9,861 nt of DNA from Nitrososphaerales archaeon TH5894. GTDB lineage: Archaea > Thermoproteota > Nitrososphaeria > Nitrososphaerales > Nitrososphaeraceae. Under the pieces are notes generated by a model. It was given only the letters and a program-made list of their open reading frames with translations, made no database searches and had not been told where the DNA came from. Of this stretch, positions 1-7,543 are shown piece after piece (within the stretch, counting starts at the first letter, position 1; each line of letters starts with the position of its first letter). The DNA lies in assembly GCA_014523485.1 (NCBI GenBank), contig JAATVK010000038.1, positions 1-9,861 of the forward strand. The letters are read 5' to 3'. The position numbers and the translations under genes were made by a program.

Positions 1-523
1 CCTTTTTTCTGTTAATATAAAGAAAAATTAGCCAATTAGAAAATTAACCTTCTATCCAATTTTATAATGATTGTTTCAAAATGATCGAAAATAAAGTAAT
101 GAAAAGTTTAAGAATGTATTAAGAGGTAAAGATGGTTGATTTAATACCTCTATTTAAATAAAAAGACTTGGACTAACTAAATTATATAAAAAACCAATTA
201 TAATATCTTAGCAAAGATAAAATAACTTAATGGGATATAAGATATAATAATTTTCAAACTGAGAACTTTTATAGGTTTTAATTAATTTTACTTAAAAAGA
301 TTCCAATAATAATAGATAGAGCATAAATATAAGTTACAATTTATTATCTAACTCGAAAAAATTTTATGTCTCATCTTCAATTCATTTTTCATTATAGATA
401 TAATCTTGGGTGAATGCACACAATATTTTTCTATTTAAATTGCTGATTGCCTAGATTTGCCTTTTATTTAAAAATGGTTCTCTAGAAATGATAATAAAAA
501 ATTTGAAAAAATGTTTATATTAC
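1..523. other. Gene-free AT-rich stretch
   Basis: I see no supportable gene here on either strand: all frames are broken by frequent stops and no RNA gene fold is evident. The only local structure noted is a 7-bp inverted repeat (AGAGGTA at 122-128, TACCTCT at 145-151), which is weak at this base composition. The stretch lies downstream of the decayed ferritin-like gene and may simply be eroded DNA. Confidence 0.5.
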
Positions 524-1013
524 TTAGACAAGATTAGCTCCTAACTTTTCCCATTCTTCTTCATCTTCTAACAAATCTTAAAATTTCCTTTGAGACAATA
601 TCTGTCTCTATATTTTCCACTGAGCTTGTTATAAGATTCTATAGCACATGCTTCTGCCTCTAATATATCTTGGACTATTTGTTTTAAATTAGCAGGATCT
701 GATGGTGGTTCTTTATAATCACATTTTGTTGTTGGAATAAGCTTATCAAATTACATAACAGGTGTACCACCTAATTGTATTATCCTATTTGCTAATATTT
801 CAGCATGCATTAACTCATCGGCTGATTGTTGCAATAGTACCTGTTTTAACGTGTCTACATCCATACTTCTAATCTATTGAGCAATCAACCAGTATTGATA
901 ATGTGCAAGCCATTCATCTGCATAAGCCTTACTCAAATAAGATACTACTTCCTGAATATTTGCTTTAACTATTTCTTTAGCTGTTCAGCCCGATTATATA
1001 ATAATTCTAACAT
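524..1013 (-). pseudogene. Decayed ferritin-like diiron protein gene (COG2406/DPSL type)
   Basis: Reading the minus strand and joining frames gives a ferritin-like four-helix protein of about 163 residues. The pieces are LSKAYADEWLAHYQYW (helix A with the first ligand Glu), ADELMHAEILANRIIQLGG (an ExxH ligand helix), EAEACAIESYNKLSGKY (third ligand helix) and DLLEDEEEWEKL near the C-terminus, where the family usually has a His-bearing EExxHE pattern. These motifs are typical of archaeal ferritin/Dps-like proteins that oxidise and store iron or remove peroxide. The reading frame is broken: TAG at 874-876 and TAA at 751-753 are in frame, the likely ancestral codons being CAG and CAA. Frameshifts are needed near 980-1000, near 605-612 and near 575-585. 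The final frame ends in TAA at 524-526. The ATG at 1011-1013 is the probable old start. The motif order leaves little doubt about the family; calling it dead is safe unless the sequence has several errors. Confidence 0.85.
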
Positions 1014-1036
1014 ATTAGTTAAATATTTACTAATAT
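1012..1036. promoter_or_regulatory. 25-bp dyad over old ferritin start, DtxR-box-like
   Basis: ATATTAGT (1012-1019) and ACTAATAT (1029-1036) are exact 8-bp inverted arms around a 9-nt spacer. The inner 19 bp (1015-1033) begin TTAG and end CTAA, the same length and ends as the 19-bp box bound by DtxR/IdeR-family metal-dependent repressors; the middle matches only partly. It overlaps the old start codon of the ferritin-like pseudogene, which is where an iron repressor would block transcription. A TATA-like stretch at 1062-1068 would place the minus-strand transcription start next to the dyad. The dyad is seen directly; the regulator is inference. Confidence 0.4.
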
Positions 1037-1504
1037 TCCTTAACTGGAATGAATTCTCAACTTTAAATCTGACATGAGAATATGTAATAAAATTTTTTAT
1101 TATATTATATAACTAGAATCTGATATCCACTTCTTCACTTTTTGTCTAATCTATGTTTATAAAATTGGTAACAAAAACATTTTCATATAATATTCTTTAA
1201 TAATTGACTAAATCTATATTAGTTAGACTATAATATGTTATAGTAATATTAAAAAGTATTAGTTATCCCATTATTTTAAGAATTAAGGATTGTAATAGTT
1301 TTATTATTGTAAAATTTATAAATTTGTAGTACTAAATATGTATACTTATATGATATTATTAATATTATATGTCTATATATATAAATTATAAAACTTATGT
1401 TACTATAATAAATGATTAATAAAAAAATCACCATGTACAATAAAGATTTTAAATAATAATAAATTAAGAAAAGACATAGAAGAAAATAATAAAAATTATA
1501 CTAG

Positions 1505-1532
1505 GAATCCTTTTTATAAAGAAAAAAGATTC
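1505..1532. repeat. Imperfect hairpin, 11-bp arms
   Basis: GAATCCTTTTT (1505-1515) pairs with AAAAAAGATTC (1522-1532) across a 6-nt loop, with one mismatch. It is followed by TTTTCCC. It could act as a transcript end or be a chance structure in AT-rich DNA; no certain gene precedes it on either strand. Confidence 0.35.
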
Positions 1533-1645
1533 TTTTCCCTTTAATAATGGATACGATAACTCATGAGGAAACAATTAGCCAACTGCAAGTTTATAGTCCT
1601 ACTATTGTTATTGTTAATTTCAATAATATCTATAATATATCATAT

Positions 1646-1663
1646 TTTTTCGGCGCCGAAAAA
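1646..1663. repeat. 18-bp perfect palindrome with GC core
   Basis: TTTTTCGGCGCCGAAAAA is its own reverse complement without mismatch. The CGGCGCCG core stands out in DNA that is otherwise mostly A and T. It may be a binding site for a dimeric protein, or it may fold as a short stem with a tetraloop. It lies about 310 bp before the cyclase-receiver gene, and I cannot link it to a particular gene. Confidence 0.6.
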
Positions 1664-1917
1664 TTCAGTTACTATAAAATTAATTGTAATTGTATACTAC
1701 GATTGTTTTCCTATTTAAGAAAACCGAAATACTTTAGAAGCCATATATTTTGCTATTTCTATTTATTAATTGTAAAATAAAAGATATCGACATTTTTCAA
1801 TATACGGAAATCGCCTTAAATGTTAGGTCTAAACCCCGAAAATTACTATTAGGCAAATAGATTTTTATAAATGATAACACTATCTAGGACATGAGTAAAA
1901 ATCTCAATGCTTTGGTC

Positions 1918-1926
1918 TATTTATTA
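1918..1926 (+). promoter_or_regulatory. Probable TATA box for cyclase-receiver gene
   Basis: TATTTATTA resembles an archaeal TATA element. Initiation about 26 nt downstream would start transcripts near 1947. That leaves a short leader that includes the Shine-Dalgarno-like site at 1962-1968. Confidence 0.35.
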
Positions 1927-1961
1927 CATTTGTATTATTTCTTTTACCTAATTACTCAAAT

Positions 1962-1968
1962 GGGAGAG
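1962..1968 (+). promoter_or_regulatory. Shine-Dalgarno site deciding the 1974 start
   Basis: GGGAGAG lies 5 nt before the ATG at 1974. It is the clearest ribosome-binding sequence in front of any complete gene in the window and supports that start. Confidence 0.6.
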
Positions 1969-1973
1969 ATATT

Positions 1974-3134
1974 ATGAAAAATTTTTCTTCTAAAGGCATT
2001 AGATTTTCTGGAGACTCCATAAAAAGCTGTGTAGGTTTTATTGATTTGGTAGATTCAACAAAAAATACCATTACAATGGAAGGTTTAGATTATATCAGGA
2101 TGTATTATTCTACATTTATAAATTCAGTATCCAATTTAGTTAAAAGTAGTAATGGACGAGTCATTAAAAATATTGGTGATTGTTTGCTCTTTTATTTCCC
2201 TAAAACTTCAAATGATAAAAATGAACATTCCTTTATCGAGGTTATTGAATGTGCTTTGAATATTTTAGACAAGCGTTATAGCCTTAATGATGAATTGTCT
2301 CAACAACATTTACCACCATTCAACTTTAGAATTAGTATAGATTATGGTGTACTAGATTTGGCTTTAGTTGGTGACTATAGTCAAATAGATTTATTTGGAT
2401 CAACATTGAATCTTTGTTCCAAAATAAATTCATCTTCCTTGTCTATTCCTAATGAAATCATTATTGGGGATAATTTCTATAGAATTTTGAAATCTTTTTC
2501 TTCTATTTCTAAGGATTTTAATTTTTCAAATAATGGTGAATATAAAATTACAGAAACTACTGGATATCCTACCTATAATATTAAAAGGAAAAGTGATTCA
2601 TCATCAACATCATCTCTTCCTACTACAATAAATGATTATGATACTAGATATCCTCATCATGATAAAGAATTTAGTAGTTCCATGTTTAAGAATTCTTTAG
2701 ATAAAAGTTATTATATTAATAGTGAGGAAAGGAAGCTATTTTCGCATAAAAATGATAATAATAATAACAAAAGAATAATTTTAGTCGATGATGAACAGGA
2801 TATACTCTTTACCTATAGAGCCTTTCTAAAAGATTACAATTATGAAGTAGTTTCTTTTAGCGATCCTTCCAGAGCACTCAATTATATGAGAGATATTAGA
2901 AGCTTCACTGATTTACTAGTAATACTTGATATCCGAATGAAAAATTTGAATGGATTTCAATTACATCAACAAATAAAATCTATAGATCCAACAATTAAGG
3001 TTCTTTTTATAACTGCTTTAGATATCTTAGATGAATTATTAAGTATAGTTCCTGGAGTATCAAAAGACCAAATTATGAGAAAACCAGTTGATAAAAAGGT
3101 ATTTACAACTACTGTAAAAAAATTAATAAATTAA
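1974..3134 (+). CDS. Class III nucleotide cyclase with C-terminal receiver domain
   Basis: This 386-residue cytoplasmic protein has two recognisable domains. Residues about 18-205 form a class III adenylate/guanylate cyclase catalytic domain: FIDLVDST with first metal Asp24, KNIGD with substrate Lys65 and second metal Asp69, and DLFGSTLN with the adenine-contacting Asp139 position and Asn146. The usual NxxxR transition-state Arg is Lys150, so activity may be reduced or altered. Residues about 206-265 are a Ser/Asn/Asp-rich linker. Residues 266-386 are a receiver with the acidic VDDE (Asp272, Asp273), phosphoacceptor Asp319 in LDIRM, Thr347 and Lys370-Pro371, all canonical. The receiver-last order is the reverse of the more common receiver-first cyclases. 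A histidine kinase follows 298 nt downstream on the same strand and is its natural partner candidate. No transmembrane segment is seen. The start is supported by GGGAGAG 5 nt upstream. Family assignment is firm; cyclic-nucleotide production is not proven. Confidence 0.93.
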   Translation: MKNFSSKGIRFSGDSIKSCVGFIDLVDSTKNTITMEGLDYIRMYYSTFINSVSNLVKSSNGRVIKNIGDCLLFYFPKTSNDKNEHSFIEVIECALNILDKRYSLNDELSQQHLPPFNFRISIDYGVLDLALVGDYSQIDLFGSTLNLCSKINSSSLSIPNEIIIGDNFYRILKSFSSISKDFNFSNNGEYKITETTGYPTYNIKRKSDSSSTSSLPTTINDYDTRYPHHDKEFSSSMFKNSLDKSYYINSEERKLFSHKNDNNNNKRIILVDDEQDILFTYRAFLKDYNYEVVSFSDPSRALNYMRDIRSFTDLLVILDIRMKNLNGFQLHQQIKSIDPTIKVLFITALDILDELLSIVPGVSKDQIMRKPVDKKVFTTTVKKLIN

Positions 3135-3343
3135 ACAACTATTACATTAAATATCCTGATAGAGAGCATCGAACCTTGTCCCCAGTGATTTATCTAGTCA
3201 TATTTTGAATGTATATCATTTTTAAAATTTAAAATAGATGTCTTATAGATTAAATAACAAATAACTGAGAACGTCATAATTTCGCACAAAGGATAGATAT
3301 TCTTATAAGCTCAAGGATGTTTTCTAGTTTGTCCTACATGTAT

Positions 3344-3405
3344 AACCATAACAAATTAATACAAAAAAATATCTATGGTTTTTTCAAGTTATTTGTAGTT
3401 TTTTT
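3344..3405 (+). terminator. Possible terminator after cyclase-receiver gene
   Basis: AACCATA (3344-3350) can pair with TATGGTT (3374-3380), which runs into six Ts (3379-3384). Another seven Ts follow at 3399-3405. Oligo-T tracts are the usual archaeal termination signal. The site also sits just before the kinase promoter, so read-through cannot be excluded. Confidence 0.3.
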
Positions 3406-3406
3406 A

Positions 3407-3415
3407 TTTTTAAAT
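3407..3415 (+). promoter_or_regulatory. Probable TATA box for histidine kinase
   Basis: TTTTAAATA is centred about 22 nt before the ATG at 3433. The spacing suggests a leaderless or nearly leaderless transcript, consistent with only a weak purine-rich stretch (AGAGAAG) directly before the start codon. If correct, the kinase has its own promoter and need not be co-transcribed with the cyclase-receiver gene. Confidence 0.4.
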
Positions 3416-3432
3416 AAAGAAAAAAAGAGAAG

Positions 3433-5046
3433 ATGAAGTCCAATTTGACATCTCTCTTTTCTTATTGGGGTCATAATAGGGAGGGTCATATATTTAAATA
3501 CGTCATATTGCCTTCAATTTTTCTAACCATAATTGCTCTAGTTTCAGTCAATTCTCATTTATGGGTAGCATCCGCTATTCATCATTTTTATATCGAATTA
3601 TTTGGTACATTACTTGGAGGAATACTAGCATTCTATTATATATCTCGTGCTCAAACATTAAATGACAAATTCAGTCTATTTATTGGTATTGGCTTTCTCG
3701 TAACTGCTTTGATCGATTTTTTGCATGTTCTAGTTTCATATATATATATGGATAATAGTATATTTCTCAAGTATTTCATACCCCAAACTTGGTTCGCAGG
3801 GCGGTTATTTTTAAGTGCTATGTTGGCTATAGCAATGATAAAGTATTCTTTTTTTTCATCTATTACTCCAGTTACAAAACAACAAATATCTTCAAAATTA
3901 AATATCGAAGATAAAATATCAAAACCCCTTTTATTTTACTTGATCATAGTTACTTTATTTGCTTCTAGTGTAGCCGTCAGTTCACTCTTTGTTGTGTTTC
4001 CATTTTCAGTAATAGACAATATTCCTTTACATAGACCATATGAAATTTTTCCACTAGTATTATTTTCATTGTCACTCTATTATTTCTATAAAAATAAAAT
4101 CTATAAAAATAAAGATGTTTTCTATACTAGTATAATTGTTTCTATTGTATTTGATATTTTTGGACAAATAATAATGTCTTATTCCGGACATCATTTTGAT
4201 ACTGGCCATAATATGGCGCATGTCTTAAAAGATGCAAGCTATTTTATCAATATTATAGGATTGGCATTATCAGGTATTCAATATAATACTAGGTTAAAAG
4301 AAACCAATGAAATACTGCGTATCCAATATGAAAAAGTCAAGGAATCAGAAAAAATGAAGGATGAATTTATTAATATAGCTGCCCACGAATTAAGAACTCC
4401 TATACAACCTATACTTGGGTTGACAGATATAATGTATTCTAAAATTAAAGATGAGGAGCAAAGAGAATTATTAGACGTTATAATAAGAAATGCAAAAAGA
4501 TTAAAACGGCTTACTGATAATGTCTTGGATGTTACAAAAATAGAAAGTCAATCTTTAGTTTTTAATAAAGAAAAATTGAATCTGAATAGTGTTATATCTG
4601 ATGTTCTAAAAGAATATGTAAACCAAAATATTTCAGAGGAAATGCCAAAAATAGTATACGATTTTAAACCGAAAAATGGTATTATGGTCGAAGCAGATAA
4701 AGACAGATTATCTCAAGTCATCCACAACCTTTTAGATAATGCCTTAAAATTTACTTTATACAACCAAATGATATTTGTTAATGTAGCATTGAACAAAGAC
4801 AAAGAACAAGTTACAGTCAGTGTGAAGGATACTGGCGAAGGCATCTCAAAAGAGATATTGCCCGATTTGTTTTCAAAATTTAAAACTCATTCTAATACTG
4901 GCACTGGATTGGGACTCTATATTTGTAAGAATATTATAGAATCACATGGTGGCAGAATATGGGGAGAAAATAATTATGATGGTAAAGGAGCAACGTTTCG
5001 GTTTACTTTACCTATTAAAAGAGAAGTGATAAATCCCTTACAATGA
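3433..5046 (+). CDS. Membrane histidine kinase with MASE3-like sensor region
   Basis: This 537-residue sensor kinase has an N-terminal membrane part and a cytoplasmic kinase core. Residues about 22-282 hold roughly seven or eight hydrophobic segments (near 22-40, 54-72, 83-103, 120-140, 165-191, 204-219, 229-250 and 268-283). The stretches GFLVTALIDFLHVL and FIPQTWFAGR resemble the MASE3 membrane sensor family. A short coiled linker (about 285-308) leads to HisKA with phosphoacceptor His318 in AAHELRTP. The HATPase_c domain has an N box (HNLLDNALKF, Asn432/Asn436), G1 box DTGEG (466-470), F box LFSKF and G2 box GTGLGL (490-495), all intact. There is no PAS, HAMP or attached receiver domain, so it needs a partner in trans. 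The cyclase-receiver gene directly upstream on the same strand is the obvious candidate. The ligand is unknown. The kinase assignment is very firm; the MASE3 label is by motif only. Confidence 0.94.
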   Translation: MKSNLTSLFSYWGHNREGHIFKYVILPSIFLTIIALVSVNSHLWVASAIHHFYIELFGTLLGGILAFYYISRAQTLNDKFSLFIGIGFLVTALIDFLHVLVSYIYMDNSIFLKYFIPQTWFAGRLFLSAMLAIAMIKYSFFSSITPVTKQQISSKLNIEDKISKPLLFYLIIVTLFASSVAVSSLFVVFPFSVIDNIPLHRPYEIFPLVLFSLSLYYFYKNKIYKNKDVFYTSIIVSIVFDIFGQIIMSYSGHHFDTGHNMAHVLKDASYFINIIGLALSGIQYNTRLKETNEILRIQYEKVKESEKMKDEFINIAAHELRTPIQPILGLTDIMYSKIKDEEQRELLDVIIRNAKRLKRLTDNVLDVTKIESQSLVFNKEKLNLNSVISDVLKEYVNQNISEEMPKIVYDFKPKNGIMVEADKDRLSQVIHNLLDNALKFTLYNQMIFVNVALNKDKEQVTVSVKDTGEGISKEILPDLFSKFKTHSNTGTGLGLYICKNIIESHGGRIWGENNYDGKGATFRFTLPIKREVINPLQ

Positions 5047-5822
5047 TGCGTTACATTAATTTTGGAAAGCAATACATCAAACCAAGACCTTGATTTTGAA
5101 TATAACCTATTCGATCTATATTAAGTTACAAAAGTTTGTATTTCTCTTCCTTTTGTATCTAATTTTAGATAGGCGCTATAACACCAATATTGGTAATAGA
5201 ATCTGCACAAAATTCGATAAAGCTTTAACTGATTATTCTGCATTGGTTAAAAGCTTAGGAGAGATCCAATGGTTGCTCGTTTTTAAAATAAAGAATATGA
5301 ATAATGATTTATTAGTTCTAGTGTTTCAGCTGAAGAATACTTAAACATACAGTCCAATCTCATTTGGCATCTTGTACGTGTCATAAATTCAGTGTTAAAT
5401 TTATCTCAATAACCAATCCTTAAAACAAATATTGAAAAATTGAATAATAAAACAAGTTATTTTTAAAAGTATAATAAAACTATTATCCAGATATAGTATT
5501 AGAGAAAATAGTTTAAATAATTGCATAGAAATAGACAAATAGTTATACACTATAGACCGAATTTACTATGAATGATCCTAATCAAGTTTCTGTAGTATGG
5601 AAAGATGAGTTGTTGTGTATCCAAAAAACTTTATATTCTTGTCTTATGATTGGAATAGATTAAAAAAATAAAAACTGTTGAAGATCATTATATTGGATCT
5701 GTCTTTTTTGCAGGACATCTCTTGGAAAGACTATTTTACTACCTATGAAGTATATGCCGAAATGATGAGTAATTAAAAATACAAATAATTATTATTGAGG
5801 AAAAAAATCTTTTTGTCTGTGT
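5047..5822. other. Convergent intergenic region with coding-like debris
   Basis: This 776-bp gap lies between the ends of two convergent genes. An 84-codon frame (5090-5344) has no motif I recognise, although the piece FDKALTDYSALVKSLGEIQ looks protein-like. Near 5609-5776 a second stretch reads YPKNFIFLSYDWNRLKK, a stop, then LQDISWKDYFTTYEVYAEMM and a stop. These may be relics of decayed genes, but I cannot name a parent family. A pyrimidine-rich patch near 5138-5160 could end the kinase transcript. Confidence 0.35.
5801..5807 (-). terminator. Oligo-T terminator for RNase H-fold gene
   Basis: Seven As on the plus strand give a T7 tract on the minus strand 16-22 nt past the stop codon of the RNase H-fold gene. 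This is typical of intrinsic archaeal termination; no strong hairpin is needed. Confidence 0.45.
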
Positions 5823-6371
5823 TTAATGCATCAACATTGGGTTTGTTAGATAAGTAAATCTATTTTCGTGTTCTAAATCAGAGTCTTTATATTTAATGTA
5901 TAGATACTGCCTTTCTATTCTTTTTACCTCATTATGTTTCTTTTTTATATATTTTATATTTTTTCTACAAATCTTTTCTAAAAGTCTTCCTGCTCTATTT
6001 TTTGTCCTTTTCAAATGGTCAAATACTATTATAAAGCAAATCTTTTGAAGAATTCTTTTAATAGATTCATATATTCTTTGAATCATTTTATCAGTTATTT
6101 GAGCCTTATTATTTAACTGTTCTATAGTTGAACGAGAATCACTTCTAATAATAACTATTTGTTTTGTTCTCTTAATTTTCTTAAATCCTTTAAGATTGTC
6201 AGAAATTGCAAAAAATATTGCAAGCATTTCTATTCTTTGAATACCAAACTTCTCATTTTTTCGGGAAGGCTTTATTGATCTTATTTTACTTTGTTTGTTA
6301 AAGTGATTATGCCATGAAATATAACCTGAGGGAGAACCATCTGCATCAATTGCTATATTTAAAACACGCAA
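5823..6371 (-). CDS. RNase H-fold protein lacking the fourth catalytic Asp
   Basis: This 182-residue protein has the RNase HI-like order of acidic motifs: NIAIDADGS (Asp11 in the DGS motif), IQRIEMLAIFFAI (Glu48) and IIRSDSRSTIEQL (Asp78). They are followed by FDHLKRTKNRAGRLLEK, where the usual N-x-A-D-x-L motif reads N-x-A-G, so Gly128 replaces the fourth metal-binding Asp. RNase HI cuts RNA in RNA-DNA hybrids; here activity is uncertain, and a divergent nuclease or a non-catalytic RNase H-fold protein are both possible. The tail after residue 133 is very basic (KKKH, KRIER), consistent with nucleic-acid binding. The start is TTG: it is the only plausible start before an in-frame TAA, lacks a Shine-Dalgarno site, and has a TATA box 27 nt upstream, which fits a leaderless transcript. 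The gene stands alone on the minus strand. Confidence 0.75.
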   Translation of the reverse strand: MRVLNIAIDADGSPSGYISWHNHFNKQSKIRSIKPSRKNEKFGIQRIEMLAIFFAISDNLKGFKKIKRTKQIVIIRSDSRSTIEQLNNKAQITDKMIQRIYESIKRILQKICFIIVFDHLKRTKNRAGRLLEKICRKNIKYIKKKHNEVKRIERQYLYIKYKDSDLEHENRFTYLTNPMLMH

Positions 6372-6392
6372 TCTAGAGAATATTTATCAAAT

Positions 6393-6402
6393 ATATTATA
6401 TA
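6393..6402 (-). promoter_or_regulatory. TATA box for RNase H-fold gene (leaderless)
   Basis: On the minus strand this reads TATATAATAT, close to the archaeal TATA consensus. Its centre is about 27 nt before the TTG start, the spacing expected when transcription begins at the start codon. Confidence 0.5.
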
Positions 6403-6833
6403 GCCCTTACGCATAATGTTGCAATAATTTTTATGGACCATTTTCTTCTAAGAATAAATCCAAGCAAAAAGTAGAATTTTTTCCTTACCAACAACAATTA
6501 TCAAATTATTATTGATTATAACAGATAAATGGGTATAGTATTGGTTAATTTATCTTTTCTTATTTTTTATTTATATCCTTTTTGTGATCATTATCACTTT
6601 CATTTTCATTAGTGAATTTTATATCTTAAGATGATCCCATTCTTTCTCCAAAGAAAAAAAGCGAATTTCCAATCATTTTGACCACATAATCACTAACATT
6701 ATACCAACAAAATGCCTTGGAACCAAAGTAATATTATTTAAATTAAATCATTCCATACCAAAAATACTTAATAAAAAATGACAATGTTTGATTAACCTAC
6801 ATTTAAACTATGTAAATTTAGCATATCAACTAA
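6403..6833. other. Intergenic region between two minus-strand genes
   Basis: The stretch between the DUF421 gene and the RNase H-fold gene has no intact gene. Its middle (about 6560-6729) may hold a decayed small membrane-protein gene, listed separately. A six-A run at 6773-6778 (T6 on the minus strand), about 56 nt past the DUF421 stop, could end that transcript. Confidence 0.45.
6560..6729 (-). pseudogene. Possible decayed small membrane-protein gene
   Basis: On the minus strand one frame reads TLVPRHFVGIMLVIMWSK and then stops. The next frame, overlapping at ATGA, continues MIGNSLFFFGERMGSS, then a stop at 6626-6628, then DIKFTNENESDNDHKK and a final TAA at 6560-6562. Joined, this gives a hydrophobic segment followed by a charged hydrophilic tail, as in a small single-pass or hairpin membrane protein. 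It needs one frameshift and one read-through. I do not recognise a named family, and chance frames in AT-rich DNA are a real alternative. Confidence 0.28.
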
Positions 6834-7367
6834 CTAGGATTCAATCTCTTTTTCCGCTTTCTTTTTTTTGATAAAACTTACCTGACCGTTAATTTCCAAA
6901 TAAGATGATTTAATTTCTGAAACATCTTCAGTACCACTCAGTCTCAAATAGGATAGAAATTCATCACGTGAGATTCTAGCCTTTAACAGAGATTCATCTA
7001 AAATTTTACCATCTTCTACCAACAATATTGGTTTTGCAACTATCATTTTGCTAAATCTTCTATATTTTGTAGTTAAATAATCATACATCTTGAATATTGC
7101 TATTGCTACAATGATAACGGCATAGCCTTGGGGTATTGAGATTTCAGTTAGATTTAACATGGGTTCACTAACTGCATTTCCTAATCCTAATATTATTATC
7201 AGTTCAATAGTACTTAATTGACCTAAGCCTTTATTTCCAAGCCATTTTATTACAAATACAATTAATAATGTAACAATTGTTGTTCTGAAAATAACTGCAA
7301 ACAATGTCTTCATATCTATATTAAATGCATTTTCTACAATTTCTGATACTACTAATTCTATGGCCAT
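6834..7367 (-). CDS. DUF421/YetF-like membrane protein
   Basis: This 177-residue protein matches the DUF421 (YetF-like) pattern. A short N-terminal lead is followed by hydrophobic segments near residues 20-41, 54-65 and 77-94. The conserved stretch KWLGNKGLGQLSTIELIIIL parallels the family's LxGKRxLGQLTxxD motif. The cytoplasmic part from about residue 110 has PILLVEDGKI, then LLKARISRDEFLSYLR, then SYLEINGQVSF, the hallmarks of the domain. Bacterial relatives are spore or envelope membrane proteins of largely unknown function, so no specific role is claimed. The ATG start follows TAGGTT, a weak ribosome-binding match. A basic/acidic KKKKAEKE tail ends the protein. The gene stands alone, divergent from the receiver gene at 7807 and 462 nt upstream of the RNase H-fold gene on the same strand, too far for an obvious operon. 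Confidence 0.88.
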   Translation of the reverse strand: MAIELVVSEIVENAFNIDMKTLFAVIFRTTIVTLLIVFVIKWLGNKGLGQLSTIELIIILGLGNAVSEPMLNLTEISIPQGYAVIIVAIAIFKMYDYLTTKYRRFSKMIVAKPILLVEDGKILDESLLKARISRDEFLSYLRLSGTEDVSEIKSSYLEINGQVSFIKKKKAEKEIES

Positions 7368-7543
7368 AACCTATATGGTATGGAAATAGACAAGATTTAT
7401 TATTTATGTAAAATTAAAAGCCATGGCCTTTTATTTAGGAGAGATACAGGAGACTATTGTCTGGAAGATGAAATCTTAGATTGTATATATCATTAATATT
7501 ATTGTAATTAATAGTTGAGTAACACAATCTTTTATATTGGATC

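Larger units (their letters stand above)
1037..1973. other. Long intergenic region with isolated palindromes
   Basis: This stretch between the ferritin pseudogene and the cyclase-receiver gene has very high A+T and no protein I can recognise. A 77-codon frame at 1547-1780 is open but has no family motif and contains an 18-bp palindrome, so I do not call it a gene. Notable items inside are a hairpin at 1505-1532, the palindrome at 1646-1663, and a probable promoter just before 1974. Confidence 0.5.

Noticed and set aside
122..151. 7-bp inverted repeat AGAGGTA/TACCTCT
   Set aside because: It is short, with a 16-nt loop and no adjacent gene, and is expected by chance in sequence of this length.
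877..1077. 66-codon plus-strand open frame
   Set aside because: It lies antisense to the ferritin-like pseudogene, whose motifs are unmistakable on the other strand, and its own peptide has no family features.
1547..1780. 77-codon plus-strand open frame starting MDTITHEETISQLQ
   Set aside because: It has no recognisable motif, no clear ribosome site, a Tyr/Phe/Asn/Ile-rich composition typical of chance frames in AT-rich DNA, and contains the 18-bp palindrome. It could still be a relic, but I cannot support a gene.
5090..5344. 84-codon plus-strand open frame downstream of the kinase
   Set aside because: The start is not a convincing site, the first half is random-looking hydrophobic sequence, and only a short piece (FDKALTDYSALVKSL) looks protein-like. 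I kept it as possible debris only.
5761..5776. ATGATGA resembling a C box of a C/D-box guide RNA
   Set aside because: No CTGA D or D' box is found at suitable spacing, and the motif lies in a low-complexity AT stretch.
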